Part shown: in pieces, positions 54,548 through 64,000 of the stretch
Position numbering within the stretch: position 1 is the first letter of the stretch
Layout: the number at the start of each line of letters is the position of its first letter
Origin: Notolepis coatsorum
Taxonomy: Eukaryota > Chordata > Actinopteri > Aulopiformes > Paralepididae
Assembly: GCA_963971535.1 (NCBI GenBank)
Contig: OZ020589.1
Location: 72,503,520-72,567,519, forward strand
Direction: 5' to 3'
Length of the DNA: 64,000 bases
Position numbers and translations under genes: made by a program
Notes under the pieces: generated by a model
Seen by the model: only the letters and a program-made list of their open reading frames with translations
What the model was told of the DNA's origin: nothing
Databases searched by the model: none

Positions 54548-54662
54548 TTCACTTTATTTATTTTTTTTTATCTTTTTCCCCCTCCTTTTTCCTCCGATTT
54601 TCTCCCATCCCAATGTTAGTCGTTATGCCAATTCCCAATCCCCTTCCTGGTCGCTGCGCACA
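54548..54662 (-). mobile_element. SINE 3' fragment
   Basis: The stretch with TTTCCTCCGATTTTCTCCC and CCAATGTTAGTCGTTATGCC is the reverse complement of the SINE 3' region (compare 61080-61165). The head is absent. Confidence 0.7.
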
Positions 54663-54685
54663 AAGATCCTCACTGCGATTAGTTA

Positions 54686-54885
54686 GTTATCATAACCATC
54701 GGCAATCGCAGTGAGGATCTTTATTGATTAACATTAGCTAGCTAGCACATTTTGCATAGAATAAACTCGGCTAACGTTAGCTTATATAGCTAGCAAACTA
54801 TAATTCTAGTTAAAGCTAGCTAGCTAACGTTAATCAATAAAGATCCTCACTGCGATTGCCGATGGTTGTGATAACTAACGTTACG
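54686..54885. repeat. Inverted repeat, about 62-bp arms with a 76-bp loop
   Basis: The left arm (54686-54747) and right arm (54824-54885) pair through GGCAATCGCAGTGAGGATC and its complement, and extend into GCTAGC words. Four mismatches or indels at most. Confidence 0.85.
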
Positions 54886-55059
54886 TGATACAGTAGCTCC
54901 TATCAGTACTGTAGTCATGCCATTGATGCTAGAGCTGCCGCGATTACCGCATTACCGCGGTATCGCTGTTACATCACGCCCACCGCAGAGTTTAGCTGAA
55001 TACCGCATCACTGCTGTTTTTTATAATAATACTCTCAACCAAAGCAATGCGCGGCAGTC

Positions 55060-55550
55060 GGCCCGACATTAAATACAGCAGTGTGTTATAATCACATTTT
55101 TATGAGCTAACGAATTTCGTTATATTGGACATTTGTATTAATTATATCAAGCGAAGAACTGGGAAATTTGGCAGAGAGAGACGGCAACATTATCGTGAAA
55201 TATAAACGTTGCGTGATGACTATTATATCTCCGCCGGTTTGGCAGCGAGAGCTAGATTTGCGAGAAGTATGCAACTGCAGAGCCGCAGAGCCAGCAGCGC
55301 TCTCAAGTCCGGTCTGGGGAAGCTCAGCAGCGCCACCCACCCAACAGCTGAATTGCCAATGGCTGAATTGGAGTATTGCACTGTGCGCGCACAACTGTCA
55401 GCTCTGCGGCTCTGCAGTTGCATGCTTCTCGCAAATCTAGCTCCCGCTGCCAAACCAAATGAATCTCGACATCGCTTCACCAATAGTCGTTATCAGAACA
55501 CTACACACATAATAGAACACACATCGAATGCCTTTGTTAATCATAAGTAG
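55060..55550. mobile_element. hAT family A fragment
   Basis: ATGAGCTAACGAATTTCG to the CAACTGCAGAGCCGCAGAGC core matches 6065-6420 and 36980-37270. Both terminal ends are missing. The opposed frames at 55168-55550 and 55223-55483 come from its palindromic GCAACTGCAGAGCCGC part. Confidence 0.75.
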
Positions 55551-55556
55551 TAACTT

Positions 55557-55624
<68 letters not shown>
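55557..55624 (+). repeat. (ATA)n microsatellite, about 22 units
   Basis: Uninterrupted ATA/TAA repeats precede AGAAAGGGTCGGGGGG. The same junction with a shorter repeat is at 54428-54460, and the next 110 bp are also shared between both places. Confidence 0.95.
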
Positions 55625-55956
55625 GAAAGGGTCGGGGGGGATAACCGCCAGGCGCTACCACCGCTGCCCGCGACACCGAGTGAACGGCGCACGACCAGAG
55701 GGGAGACTTCGAATCCGTGTTTCACTTTCAATAACGAATGCGTGCTTGCCGAATCCCAAACAATATTCATGCTGCAAAGTCATCCTCTAAAGATAGACAT
55801 TTAGACTAGAGGCAGGCTATATGCTATAAAGAGTAGACTACAAAAAAAATGCATTCAAACTTTTTTTTTTTTTGTGTGTGCAGTAATAACCGCAGCGGTA
55901 GGAAATACTTCGCAAATTTGTGCGGTAAGGAAAACATCAATACCGTGGCAGCTCTA

Positions 55957-56253
55957 CTTTCTCGTGCACTTTCGCCGCTCTGAACTGAAGTCGGAGGGAT
56001 GCGGAGCGTTTTGCGCGCGCTCTCGACTGCGTGTGTGTTTCCCCACGCACGCCGTGTGTGTGGGGTGCTCAGTGTCCCTCTCTGTCTCTCTCTCGTCACA
56101 GTCTGTATCCTGACTGTGACGGTGTGCCGCGCGCTGTTCTCGCATGTGCGACTGGTGTGTTTGCGCTGAGGCGTATTCGCCGTATGGCGCGCGTACCGCA
56201 CCGTGATGGCCGTACCGTAAATTCGCGGGACGAATACACGTACCATTACACCC
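55957..56253 (+). mobile_element. Family Y right part (CGTACCATTACACCCCTA)
   Basis: GTGCACTTTCGCCGCTCTGA and the end GTACCGCACCGTGATGGCC to CACCCCTA match 8045-8160 and 9200-9267. The left part is replaced by the TAGAGCTGCC element. Confidence 0.65.
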
Positions 56254-56261
56254 CTAATATA

Positions 56262-56500
56262 CAATATACAATGCACAGTAGAAAAAAGGTAACTGAGTTA
56301 CAATACAATATACAGTACAATGCAGAAATGGGATGAGGTACAACTTAGGGTAAGGTGCAATGAGGTATGAGTTGTAGTGCAAATCTCTTTACCAATCAAT
56401 ATAAAGTGTCTAAAGTGGGTGCTACAGTGAGTTGTTTGTACAGTGAGTGTGTGTGCTGTGAGTGTATTTGATGGTTTGTTACATAGTGTAAAAAACGAGC
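56262..56500 (-). mobile_element. L2-like LINE 3'-UTR fragment
   Basis: GCAGAAATGGGATGAGGTAC, GAGTTGTAGTGCAA and ATATAAAGTGT are shared with 38525-38640, the 3' untranslated region of the minus-strand LINE. Confidence 0.65.
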
Positions 56501-56529
56501 CGGTTTAGATTTTTTTTATTTTATTTTAT

Positions 56530-56675
56530 TTTTATTTTATTTCAGATAATGGTTGAAGAAGTGAGTCTTTAGTCGACGGCGGAAGATTGGACGGGATTCG
56601 GCTGTCCTAACTGGGGTGGGTAGTTCATTCCACCATTGTGGGGCAAGGACTGAGAATAGGCGTGTAGGTGGTGTA
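56530..56675 (+). repeat. Dispersed repeat fragment, also at 58407-58536
   Basis: GGTTGAAGAAGTGAGTCTTT to GGGCAAGGACTGAGAATAG is repeated with few changes in the hAT 58079-59470. No family name is assigned. Confidence 0.7.
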
Positions 56676-57052
56676 CAGGGTTAGAAATTAACATTTTTTT
56701 TCAAGGGCTTTTTTTGCCCCCCTTAATTGATTTTCGGGGGCTTTTTTTTGTATTTCGGGGGCACTGAATTTTTATGATGAAAATTAACATAAGGATTATA
56801 AAACATTGTTGACACTTTTTTTTACAGTCTTCGTCCCTATGTTTGATAATGTAATGTTAATGTCTCCATATATAGGGCTCTACGCTAACCTTTTTCCCAA
56901 GGAGCACATGTGCTCCTAAATAAAATGTTAATAAATAAAATCTAAATAAAAATTTAGGAGCACACAAAGAAATTTAGGAGCACAGTGAAAATTGTTCAAG
57001 TAACAGAGTTTATTAACTATTTATCTCATGCATTATTATACTGTGCGTGTGC

Positions 57053-57192
57053 ACACTATGAATTGAAAATGGGGGACCCTGATGTAAACAAGACGAAAGT
57101 CTTTCTCTGGTCTGCATCCCCTTAACTTGTGTGTATTGAGCTGTACTGTATTGTACCCATTCTGCAATCTGTTAATAAAGTTTTCAATCAAA
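57053..57192 (+). mobile_element. LINE 3'-end fragment
   Basis: GGGGGACCCTGATGTAAACA to GTTAATAAAGTTTTCAATC matches 31480-31612. Tail only. Confidence 0.75.
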
Positions 57193-57486
57193 CGCAAAGG
57201 ATATCGGTTGTCAAGCTGCTTTTGTATGTTGTAGTGTTGTTATGATACCAACATTTTGACTTTGATACAGATAGGAAAGGTAATGGAATATATTATTAGA
57301 TGACAGAACATTGAAAATTCTTTATACAATTATTTAATTCATTATGAAATAGAAATTCCGTTTTTGGGTGGAACGTTTGTTGCAAGGAGGGAGGAGGCGG
57401 GGACCGCTGCGTGTTACACACAACACGGAGAAATGGTCTAGCTGCTTCGGTGCGTCGTTAACGTTAACGTCGGAAGAAATTCCCCA

Positions 57487-57640
57487 CTAAGCCCTAAATT
57501 CAGAGCAGAGCAGTATCCTAATGACTTTTATGCTTCAGTCGATAAGGTGTTTTGCGAATTCTGTCAACATACCGTGGGGACTGGACCCGCAAAAACACGT
57601 GCGAATATCACTTCAAAAGCCATGTCAGTCGGATTCCTCT
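57487..57640 (+). pseudogene. CGGBP1/BED-like zinc-finger remnant
   Basis: One frame reads PNDFYASVDKVFCEFCQHTV (57508-57570) and the next, after a 2-base shift, reads WTRKNTCEYHFKSHVSR (57578-57630). Together they give the C-x2-C ... H-x3-H spacing of the BED-like finger at the N-terminus of CGGBP1-type and hAT-derived proteins. The frameshift shows it is a relic. It may be the remnant of the transposase N-terminus of this hAT or a captured gene piece. Confidence 0.55.
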
Positions 57641-58078
57641 CTTTATCCTCGTCTCTCTTTTGCTCAAAATAAAAATGAATGGGCTTCATGGCTGGCTGAT
57701 TTTTTTGCGTTGTCTGATTCTGAATGTATAACTTGCCTAAGCCGGTAACGTGACTTTGTTTTCGGGCGCTACTGTGATTGGACGTTTATGCGCCTTGTGT
57801 AATGTGGGACTATTATAACAGCGGAGCTGTTTTGTAATCGTCACTCGTCTCGAGTAAATGATTTTTCCGGGTGGCGCGCACACACATATTATTAGGGCCA
57901 AATACAAGGGAAATGCTCGCACTGTAGATCATATATATAATTATATATATAATTAGTAAACTGTCGGGGGCATTTTCTGCCCCCCTTAACTGATATTCGG
58001 GGGCATTTTGTCCATTTTCAAGGGCATTTTGCCCCGAGCCCCCGTTAATTTCGAACCCTGGTGGTGTATATGTGTTTG

Positions 58079-58850
58079 TAGGGATGGGAATTGATAGGAT
58101 TTTATCGATACGATTCCATTATCGATTCTGCTTATCGATTCGATTCTTTATCGATTCCCTTGTCGATACCTGATCAATTTATAATTTAAATAAATAAATT
58201 GGAAATGCAACAGAACTACATTTAGTCATTTAGCTGACGCTTTTATCCAAAGCGACTTACAAGTTCTGTATGACAAGCCATCAGGAAGGGCACAACTCTA
58301 TCAGCTGAGCAACAATGTTCATCAAAGTGTTGAGTGCTACAGTGTAGGTTAGTTTATTAGGACAAGTGCATGACAGTACGGTTAGTTAGGGTTAGATTTT
58401 TTTTTTTTTTATTCAGATAATGGTTGAAGAAGTGCGTCTTTAGTCGACGGCGAAAGATTGGACGTGATTCGGCTGTCCTAACTGGGGTGGGTAGTTCATT
58501 CCACCATTGTGGGGCAAGGACTGAGAATAGGCGACTTCTCTTTGATGACCCTCCCGGAGCTCGGATAGGAGTAGGTCTGAGGCGGCCAGAAGATGCAGAG
58601 CGTCGGGGTCTAAGCTGGTTAGAATAACAACATGCAACTTGACATTTCTGATTGTCATTTATTGTTGAGCCCCCATGTCAGAAAAATACAAAAACTGTAA
58701 AAAATAAAACATTAACTATAGCCTACACTTAAATAAAATAATGTATTTGAGATTCTCTTAAAATGTATTTATTTTTTTATTCTTAAACTAATTTAATCTA
58801 TTGAAGGTTGTTATTCCTCTGACTTCTGTCTCTCACTCACACTCTCTCAC

Positions 58851-58922
<72 letters not shown>

Positions 58923-59470
58923 CTCCCTCCCCGGGCCCCTGTCCTTGGCTTGTGTTGCTACACGGACACATTTGTATGTTGCACCACTGTACTTCCTGGC
59001 TTACAGACTTGTAAACAAGCACTCACGTCTCTCATTATATGTGAACTAAAGAGTACAAGGTTTACACAACAGCCCCCACCTGCTGTTTTATTGTATTTGT
59101 ACCTGTACTATCCGCTGTCAGCTGTTTATCTCTCTTTGTGAGCTTGATTAAATAGCGTTAGCTCACGTTAGCTCCGCGGCTAATTTTAGCTCACCCTGAT
59201 CTAAATCAATGACTACGTTCTAAAGCATTCAAGTAGTTTTCACTGCACATAGAAGTAGCCAAACAGCGGGAGCATATTACCAAAACCCAGGCAATTTCGA
59301 GCCCTTAAGGAATCAAATAGAGTCTGCCATGGCTACATGCTAACGTAACGTTATTGCGCAACTGTAGGCAGCGATAAGGGAATCGAAAGTCACAGGAGCC
59401 ACACGGTTCCAGGCATCGGCCAATTAGGAACCGGTTCCCAACAGGAACCGGTTTTCGATTCCCATCCCTA
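58079..59470. mobile_element. hAT (TAGGGATGGGAATTG...CGATTCCCATCCCTA)
   Basis: A perfect duplication TGTGTTTG is at 58071-58078 and 59471-59478. ATCGATT and AATCGAT words cluster at the left end. The interior has a fish repeat with TTTTATCCAAAGCGACTTAC (58240-58262), the dispersed fragment 58407-58536 and a (CA)n run at 58852-58906 followed by (GA)n. No transposase is seen. Confidence 0.95.
58852..58922 (+). repeat. (CA)n then (GA)n microsatellite
   Basis: About 25 CA units followed by about 8 GA units. Confidence 0.95.
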
Positions 59471-59711
59471 TGTGTTTGAGGATGATATCCTTCAAACAGG
59501 CAATAGTGATGATATAATTTGGGCAGTGCTGAGCTGGGTTACTTTCCTCCAGTGTATTTGTCCCCCGGCCCCACCCAATGGCCCCATGCACACACACACA
59601 CACACACACCGAAGTAAAAAAAAAAAAAAAAAAATGAAACTTCGATTTTTTTTTTTAATGTTCGAAGCTTGTGCCATCGAACGAAGCTTCGAAGTATTTA
59701 AGACAGCCCTA
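59471..59711. mobile_element. hAT right end of the CGAAG family (GACAGCCCTA), truncated
   Basis: The segment 59655-59711 with CGAACGAAGCTTCGAAG and the end TTTAAGACAGCCCTA matches 16965-17015. A (CA)n run is at 59588-59611. The left terminus is missing. Confidence 0.7.
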
Positions 59712-60326
59712 TCTACGAGAAAGGCACATTTACATTGGAACAGCTGAAGGGTCGTTTTTCTTGTTCGCTCAATAATGTTAACCAAATGAAACCAATGGAA
59801 AGAAACACACGCGCGTCGCCGACACACACACGCCAACAAACACATCAACATTCTCCCCCACCGGACTCACAGGCACAATTAAATAAAAAGAATAAACATA
59901 CTTTTCCAGACAGATCATCTGAGCTCCACTGTGTTTAAATCCAAATAATCCTCTGCCATTGTTGTAAGTAACATGTCATCTGTTCTCTAGTCTTCAGTCT
60001 CGTCGTGAAGTTAATTCTCTCTGGAAGTGAAACTGAAACTTAAGGATGCGCAAGGATAAGTTGTTAAAGGGGCAGTAGGCAAGTGGATGCCTGAACACAG
60101 AATGACACTAGTATCACTGACTACCACGGCAAGCCTATAGAAAATTATTCTATTTAATAATAATAATTATTATTATCATAAATATAATATAACAAAAAAT
60201 ATAATTTAAAACAAATTATATAATTATTATAAATATTTTTTTTTCTGTTGTACCGAACTCGTATCGAACCGTGACCCCAATACCGAAGTACGTACCGAAC
60301 CGTGGCTTCCGTGTACCGTTACACCC
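59712..60326 (-). mobile_element. Family Y copy, reverse interior
   Basis: It is the reverse complement of 7680-8040 followed by a CACCCCTA terminus at 60326. It contains the short conserved open frame at 59915-59959 (minus). Confidence 0.65.
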
Positions 60327-60875
60327 CTATTGTATATATGTTGGGGGTGGAACGGTTCACAAAATACACGGTTCGGTTCATATCACGGTTTTGTGCTCAC
60401 AGTTTTCTGTTTGGTTCGATATATGTTTTTATTTTTTTTAATTTTTTTTAATGTAACACTCCAAAAATGTAAACATGCTTCTCATTTATTAAACATTTTA
60501 AAAAAAAAGTTTACAGCAGCGGTTTGCCTTAAATAATGTTTGGCACACAAAGACCGAACTGACTGAAAAATATAGGCTACATTTGTCAAACTGTGTAACT
60601 TAGTGCACTGCAAACAAACAAAATAATTAAACCCTTCTATTTTTGTGGCCACATTATAGACAAACAGTGTTGGGACTAACGCGTTACAAAGTAACGCGTT
60701 ACAATAACGAAGTTACTTTTTGCCGTTCTAGTACTCTAACGCATTACTTTTTAAATTCAGTAACGCTGTTACCGTTACTAAATGGTTTGTTAGTTCGTTA
60801 CTGCGTTCTTTTTATGTAGATTCATAGCGAGCATCCTCCTAACTCCGTTTGATTTCGCCTGAGTTTGTTTTGTTT

Positions 60876-61055
60876 ACAATAGAGAGCGTCTATTTCTTTC
60901 CGTAGCCGCATTTCTGGTTTTCGCATTTCTGATTGGCCACTGACTGACGTTCTCTGACGTTCTCTGACCAGAGAGCGTCAGTCAGTGGCCACTGGCCAAT
61001 CAGAAATGCGCAAACCAAAAATGCGGCTACGGAAATAAATAGACCCTCTCTATTG
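60876..61055. repeat. Long palindrome, about 85-bp arms
   Basis: ACAATAGAGAGCGTCTATTT through GATTGGCCACTGACTGACG is repeated reverse-complemented up to CTCTCTATTGT, with a tandem TTCTCTGACG word near the centre (60950-60968). The SINE was inserted at the outer end of the right arm. Confidence 0.88.
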
Positions 61056-61571
61056 TTTTTTTTTTTTTTTTTATTTGTCTTTTTCCCCCTCCATTTTCCT
61101 CCGATTTTTCTCCCATCCCAATGTTAGTCGTATGCCAATTCCCAGTCCCTTCCTGGTCGCTGCGCACTTACCCCCCACAGTCAGATCATCTGTGAGAGTG
61201 GAGGCTACCACGTGCTTCCTCCGACACATGTCCAGCCAATCACCACTTCTTTTCACCTGGCAGCGCGGATTCTCATCGAGAGGGCGTAGCGTGTGGGAGG
61301 ATCACACTATCCCCCTCAAGTCCTATCCGCGCTTAGCAGGCGCCCCGACCGAACTGTAGGAGTCGCTGTTTACAACAACCCGGACCCACCCCGCCAGCTT
61401 CTCCCACCCTCTAATACAGCCAATTGTATTAGTGCAGACGGCCAGCCAAGCTGGTGACAACCCCGGAGCTGTGAGCTGGATTCGAACAGGCGAATCCAGC
61501 TCACAGCTCCGGGGTTGGTGACGAACGCAATCTCTGCTTGGCCACCTAACCGCCTAGACCCTCTCTATTGT
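61040..61571 (-). mobile_element. tRNA-derived SINE with 17-bp target duplication
   Basis: TAGACCCTCTCTATTGT occurs at 61040-61056 and 61555-61571. The SINE (61057-61554) is reversed: T-run at the left, tRNA-like head at the right. Near the head a perfect inverted repeat with about 28-bp arms (centre about 61479) duplicates the AGCTGTGAGCTGGATTCG segment head to head. Confidence 0.93.
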
Positions 61572-61920
61572 AAACAAAACAGTAGTAACGAACTAACAAA
61601 CCATTTAGCAACTACTTGGAGAGATAATTAATATACAACATGGAAACGAGATAAAGAACATGTTTGAGGCGCTGCTGGAGTCAATTGGACTAACGTTACT
61701 ACATCTCGACCACCGCAGACTTTGGTGAGTGCAATGTGTTCACTGTTCACTGAAACTCAAGTTGATCAACGGATTTTGACTGTACGAAATCTGCCAGGGA
61801 ATCCCATAATACTAATCAAACAATATAAATATAGTCCTTTCATGCACAATTGATATCCTAACTATTCTAACGTTGCAATGCTTTGATTGATATCTTAAAC
61901 AACGTTGCAACTTGCAAGAT

Positions 61921-62680
61921 GGTGAATGAATGAATGAATGAATGAAAACTTTATTTAACAGATTGCAGAATGGGTACAATACAGTACGGCTCAATACATA
62001 CAATTGTTAAGGGGATGCAGACCTGAGAAAGACGTTTGTCTTGTTTCCATCAGGGTCCCCCATTTTCAATTCATATAGACATTTATGACATACACAACAT
62101 ACATGACATTTATGGCATAGGGACATATAGGTATTTAGTACTGATACATTTGTGACATAAACGGTATTCAAATATACAGTACTGTTACCCCTAGCTTTGG
62201 GTAGGGCGTTCCACATTGTTGTGGCATAATTGCGAAACGTGTTTAGTCCCTTGTTTGAGCCGAATCTGGGTTTTACATGATTTGTTGAGCTTCCTCTGGT
62301 GTAGTGGTTGTGGTATTCACTGACCTTTGGGAAGTATTTTGACATGTACATGGGTACCTTAGTCGTATAGTGTATCTTGTAGACCAGGCCCATTGCAAGT
62401 TGCTGTACTCTGTTGTCTACTCAAAGCCAACCTAGGTTGTCAAAGTGGGCAGGGGTGAGGTGGGTTCTGGGGTTCAGGTCAAGTAGTAGTCTGACCAGTT
62501 TGTTTTGTGATGTTTGTAATTTTGTTTTAAGCGCCTTTGAGGTGCTTTGGTACCATGAGGTGCACGCATAGTCGTAGTACCCTTGAATTATAATGGTTAT
62601 AATGAAACGCTCCGGCGACATCAAGGCTGTTCCTTCAACCGGCGCACTTCTTATTATATCGACTCGGGACAACATTTGTT
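61921..62680 (-). pseudogene. LINE ORF2 C-terminal region with 3' end
   Basis: On the minus strand, YYDYACTSWYQSTSKALKTK and NKLVRLLLDLNPRTHLTP (62590-62430) continue after a frame change into MGLVYKIHYTTKVPMYMSKY, then YHNHYTRGSSTNHVKPRFGS and RNYATTMWNALPKARGN (62393-62190). This is the C-terminal domain of a Rex1/Nimb-like non-LTR element. The 3' tail ends in (ATTC)n at 61924-61945. It lies inside the hAT 60665-62835. Confidence 0.8.
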
Positions 62681-62954
62681 TGTGTTTTTTTATTTATTTT
62701 TTTTAAATAACTATTTTTTCACAGTAACTCATTACTTTTGGGTGTAAGTAACTAGTACAGTAACGAAGTTACTTTGAAATGAAGTAACTAGTAAAGTAAC
62801 TGAGTTACTATTTTTCAGTAACTAGCACAACACTGTAGACAAAGACCATCAACATAAATTATGCATATGCTCAACCAGCACTAGACTTTCCTTTCTTTAA
62901 AATAAACACAAAAAAACAATGTCAACAATGTTTAAATTCCCTGATCGTCAGTTC

Positions 62955-63540
62955 TTAACACTTTCAGTGCCGGCCATTAACATGGTAAAGCATGGTTAAA
63001 TTCCAGCACCCACTTCAATGATAGCGCTGTGAACGCATAATATCTGTCTTAAATTATATGTGTCTAATTTGCCCGTTGTTTATCAATGACTTGTTTGCAG
63101 TCAACATTGTCGAAACAGATTTTTTTTTCTTTTTTTTTCTTTGAATCGCTTAATTTCCGTTTTATAGCAGTTTTATTTTATAGCCCTTGTTTTCAAGGAA
63201 ATTATAAAGATTCCGTGATAAAAGGCATTTACTGGAATATTCTGGCATACACAAACACGTTGTCATTTTTCGGCCTATTTATGAATCGTTTTCAAATAAA
63301 CGCTAGATTATCGATAGTATATGTGTACTTATGCGCGCTATAGAGGCGATCTGAAAAAAGCGATCACAGCCACACACACACACGCATAGGGCAAACGCTT
63401 ATATCTCTGTGAAAATAGCTCTGATTATCCTAAGACTGGTAAAATAAATTCCTTACCTTAGATCAGATGTTATCCAAAAAGATTATTCCAATTCCTGATC
63501 GCCATTCCAAATATCGATTACGCTTATTGATAACAGTGTT
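62955..63540 (+). mobile_element. piggyBac-like element, left part
   Basis: TTAACACTTTCAGTGCCGGC at 62955 and the segment 63270-63520 (CTATTTATGAATCG, ATTATCGATAGTATATG) match 1211-1240 and 1850-2100. The right TTAA end is missing; sequence becomes divergent near 63530. Confidence 0.55.
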
Positions 63541-63568
63541 GGGTACTGTAAATACATAATCCATGTGT

Positions 63569-64000
63569 TAGAGTTGTTCCGATACCGATACTGGTATCGG
63601 AAAAGCCGCCGATACTGGCTAAAATGCTGGTATCGGTATCGGCGAGTACCCTCTAATGCTGCGCTCCGATACCATATGACGTAATTTATCAACAACACTG
63701 TGGTCTGTTGAGTAAGCATTATAAAACAAACGTGTGCTTAATCGATTAAAGTGTCAATGCCATTTGTCATTTTAACAGCAGATACTTTCTTAAATGTCAT
63801 CGTCCCGACAGAGCGGTGTTGACGGCGAGCTCATGGGTTCGCTTGGTGGCTGGTGTTATTAGCATTGAACGGCTAACCGAAAGCTAGCTTTAACATTACC
63901 TTGGCTAAAGTTGGGGCTATTCATATAATCCAGCAATAATGGCTGCAGACCTGCAAGCAAAGTACAGCAAGTTGGCAAAGGAGTATTCCAAGTTAAATCA
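63569..64000 (+). mobile_element. hAT-like left end (TAGAGTTGTTCCGATACC), continues beyond window
   Basis: The end TAGAGTTGTTCCGATACCG is followed by GATACTGGTATCGG words. The interior from 63765 is the same captured gene segment found in the hAT 31881-35365, although the ends of the two elements differ. Confidence 0.65.
63939..64000 (+). pseudogene. ppp1r21: Captured first exon resembling ppp1r21, copy 2
   Basis: The frame reads MAADLQAKYSKLAKEYSKLN up to the window end. The first 18 codons match the PPP1R21 N-terminal pattern (see the copy at 34890). The expected exon end is after EYSK; the next bases are TTAAAT where copy 1 has GTAAAT, so the splice donor is mutated here. Since intron and upstream sequence are shared by both copies, the segment was taken from genomic DNA, not from mRNA. 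Confidence 0.6.

Larger units (their letters stand above)
54930..55956 (+). mobile_element. hAT-like (TAGAGCTGCC...GGCAGCTCTA), copy 2, composite
   Basis: The left end TAGAGCTGCCGCG at 54930 and right end ACCGTGGCAGCTCTA at 55956 are inverted relatives. The flanks ATTGATGC and CTTTCTCG differ, so the two ends may not be one original insertion. The interior holds a family A fragment and a TAA microsatellite. Confidence 0.55.
56676..58060. mobile_element. hAT (CAGGGTTAG...CGAACCCTG) with zinc-finger relic
   Basis: A perfect duplication GTGGTGTA is at 56668-56675 and 58061-58068. It is the reference copy for 4012-7512. It contains a TAGGGCTCTACGCTAACC left end near 56873, a LINE 3' tail (57053-57190) and a zinc-finger-coding remnant (57487-57640). 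Confidence 0.95.
60665..62835. mobile_element. hAT (CAGTGTTGGGACTAACG...GCACAACACTG)
   Basis: A perfect duplication TAGACAAA is at 60657-60664 and 62836-62843; joining the flanks restores TATAGACAAAGACCATC as in the uninterrupted X copies (31300-31315). Both ends are arrays of GTTAC/GTAAC words. It holds a long palindrome (60876-61055), a SINE and a reversed LINE piece. Confidence 0.95.
60345..63540 (+). mobile_element. Family X copy with nested hAT and piggyBac-like sequence
   Basis: The left end GGGGGTGGAACGGTTCAC starts near 60345. The interior is colinear with the reversed copy 2471-2888, interrupted by the hAT 60665-62835 and followed from 62955 by the TTAA-starting element. The right terminus is not resolved. 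Confidence 0.55.

Noticed and set aside
58801-59049. Frames rich in HTHT or VCVC
   Set aside because: Translations of (CA)n microsatellites; likewise 13450-13807, 50425-50668 (outside the BED part) and 59424-59609.

Overview
This window looks like repeat-dense intergenic or intronic DNA from a vertebrate, most likely a ray-finned (teleost) fish. The reasons are fish-type LINE reverse transcriptases (L2/CR1-like, Rex1-like, an L1/Tx1-like copy), tRNA-derived SINEs, CpG-retaining DNA and an extreme load of hAT DNA transposons. I cannot name the species. No intact host gene is visible. The only host-gene matches are a captured first exon resembling ppp1r21, present twice inside transposons, and one weak candidate exon near 17.8 kb.

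Layout. 1-9.3 kb is a deep nest of hAT, piggyBac-like and Harbinger-like elements: a hAT (4012-7512) carries a Harbinger-like MITE and a second hAT family, and the latter is split by a piggyBac-like element that itself contains another copy of the same hAT family. 9.3-13.2 kb is mostly unassigned sequence with three short hATs and a minisatellite. 13.2-17.0 kb is a hAT carrying a 3 kb L1 with its target duplication. 17.1-21.5 kb holds a SINE, unassigned sequence and a reversed solo LTR. 21.5-23.8 kb is a CG-rich inverted-repeat element with a hAT and a SINE inside. 24.1-28.2 kb is a near-identical 2.06 kb tandem duplication carrying a hAT. 28.0-31.6 kb holds a Harbinger-like element and a hAT with an internal four-copy 198 bp minisatellite.

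From 31.85 to 38.03 kb one Rex1-like LINE is split by three DNA transposons; the largest (31881-35365) holds a smaller hAT, a solo LTR and the ppp1r21 exon. 38.3-39.9 kb is a reversed L2-like LINE. 39.9-45.1 kb is a run of hATs of two families. 45.9-52.2 kb is a second L2-like LINE broken by a 5.8 kb element with a 5-bp target duplication, itself full of nested insertions (SINE, LINE, hATs, Harbinger transposase relic, BED-finger relic). 52.2-56.7 kb is a mosaic of truncated hATs, inverted repeats and a TAA microsatellite. 56.7-64.0 kb has three intact hATs, LINE and SINE insertions, and the window ends inside a hAT with the second ppp1r21 exon.

Overall: 26 hAT copies (25 independent insertions, one copied by the tandem duplication) have both ends and an 8-bp direct flanking repeat, exact in most and 7 of 8 in five. 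This allows relative dating by nesting. Their ends are of two types, TAG..CTA and CAG..CTG. Different terminal families share internal cores that look like captured CpG promoters and first exons. I count this capture-and-reshuffling pattern as the most interesting biology here. It is inferred from sequence comparison within the window only.
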